Assembly: GCA_947176785.1 (NCBI GenBank)
Contig: CAMWSA010000241.1
Coordinates: 1-6,066, forward strand
Source: an uncultured Lachnospiraceae bacterium
GTDB taxonomy: Bacteria > Bacillota > Clostridia > Lachnospirales > Lachnospiraceae
Direction: 5' to 3'
Length of the DNA stretch: 6,066 nucleotides
Shown: positions 5,363 through 6,066 of the stretch, piece by piece
How the letters are laid out: every line of letters begins with the position of its first letter
Position numbering within the stretch: position 1 is the stretch's first letter
Program-made: the position numbers and the translations under genes
The notes under the pieces: generated by a model
The model's input: only the letters and a program-made list of their open reading frames with translations
Database searches by the model: none
What the model was told of the DNA's origin: nothing

Positions 5363-6066
5363 ATGAAAAGCCGATTTATATGTGGTGGTATTGGCATCGT
5401 ATTCCTGCTGGTTTGCCTGGGGCTGTCTGCGGGAAACAAAGCCCGTCCAAGTGATGCTGCCCTGTCAGGAGATGAGGCAGCAGAGTCGGGACAGATGACA
5501 GTGGATCAACAGGTTGACAACCAGGAGGAAATGCCTGAAAACGTACAGACGGCTTCTTTGGAAGAACTGCCTGAAGCATTGGATCGCAGGGAGGAATTGG
5601 GAGAACAGATAAGATGTTTTTTTAATACATGGAATACGGGGTGTTCCTGGGTTGACTGGGGAGCAGAGGAATTGATCGACCATTTGTATATAGACCCCCA
5701 GCGGAAAGGAGAAGAAGTGTGGTACATAGAGCTTCTGTCCGGGGAACCCTGCGGAGAAGGCGAGGGAAAACTGCTGGGGTACGCCACCGTACAGCATCGG
5801 GACTATCAGCGCACCTTTCTGGTGACGGATCTGGGCATCTGTGAGATTCTCACGGCGAAGAGCTTTGATGACTGGTATACCTGTATGAAGAAGCTGCTGC
5901 AGGGGATTGAACGGTGGCAGATCTCAGAAGAGGAGGCGGAGAGGTATGTGCATAATATTACATACAGAGTGGAAGATATAGAGACGAACCCTGAGAATAT
6001 TTTCCGTTTTAGGTATATGCAGCTCTGGTATGATGGGCTATGCTTTTCCTTTTTATCCAACAACAG
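5363..6066 (+). CDS. Exported or membrane-anchored protein of unknown function, 3' partial
   Basis: I do not recognise this protein family. The frame runs from ATG 5363 through the window end without a stop (234 codons visible). The start has a GGGTGAG binding site at 5353-5359, and the frame is closed upstream by a TGA at 5327-5329. The product begins MKSRF and has a hydrophobic segment at about 6-22, a signal peptide or membrane anchor; the cysteines in it lack a good lipobox. An acidic, Glu/Gln-rich low-complexity linker follows (about 26-82), then a folded-looking domain from about 83 onward rich in Trp, Tyr and Cys (FFNTWNTGCSWVDWG at 86-100). This linker-plus-domain design suits a surface protein. 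It follows the transpeptidase gene by 184 bases in the same direction, separated only by a hairpin with a poor T tract, so the two may be partly co-transcribed. Confidence 0.85.
   Translation, partial: MKSRFICGGIGIVFLLVCLGLSAGNKARPSDAALSGDEAAESGQMTVDQQVDNQEEMPENVQTASLEELPEALDRREELGEQIRCFFNTWNTGCSWVDWGAEELIDHLYIDPQRKGEEVWYIELLSGEPCGEGEGKLLGYATVQHRDYQRTFLVTDLGICEILTAKSFDDWYTCMKKLLQGIERWQISEEEAERYVHNITYRVEDIETNPENIFRFRYMQLWYDGLCFSFLSNN

Noticed and set aside
5465..5797. 110-residue minus-strand frame
   Set aside because: It lies opposite the well-supported 5363 gene, is rich in Phe, Pro and Ser as expected for an antisense shadow, and has no supporting signals.

Overview
The window looks like chromosomal DNA of a Firmicute of class Clostridia, most likely family Lachnospiraceae. 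This is inferred from the strong AGGAGG-type ribosome binding sites, moderate base composition, the secreted L,D-transpeptidase with a small Y/D/G-rich C-terminal module, and a free-standing TrpB2-type enzyme. No rRNA, tRNA, CRISPR array, insertion sequence or phage gene is visible.

Layout: (1) 1-933, plus strand: the 3' part of an oligopeptide-type ABC transporter ATPase (OppF/DppF group). The Walker A end lies before the window, and the protein ends in an unusual two-helix membrane hairpin. (2) 934-1222: a gene-free stretch with a hairpin at 1001-1030 and a perfect 12-bp inverted repeat with a one-base centre at 1158-1182. (3) 1223-2488, plus: a 421-residue single-pass membrane protein starting at TTG. 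By eye its outer part follows the layout of the ApbE flavin transferase family, with the catalytic motifs replaced. (4) 2554-2582: a strong bidirectional terminator shared with the next gene. (5) 2591-3976, minus: a complete TrpB2-type tryptophan synthase beta chain, markedly richer in G+C than its neighbours. (6) 3977-4263: the divergent control region, with a clear plus-strand promoter at 4185-4213. (7) 4264-5178, plus: a secreted YkuD-family L,D-transpeptidase with a short Pro/Gly/Val repeat linker and a C-terminal module. (8) 5195-5224: a hairpin that may be a leaky terminator. (9) 5320-5358: a possible 12-codon reading frame with an excellent ribosome binding site. (10) 5363 to the window end: the start of an unrecognised exported protein.

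These genes do not form one evident operon or pathway. Three of the five large genes encode exported or membrane-anchored proteins acting at the cell envelope: the ApbE-like protein, the transpeptidase and the unknown 5363 protein. The ABC ATPase serves peptide or other nutrient uptake, and TrpB2 is a cytoplasmic amino-acid enzyme pointing the other way. No convincing new multi-gene system is present. The best leads are the catalytically degenerate ApbE-like surface protein with a palindrome just upstream, and the membrane hairpin fused to the ABC ATPase.
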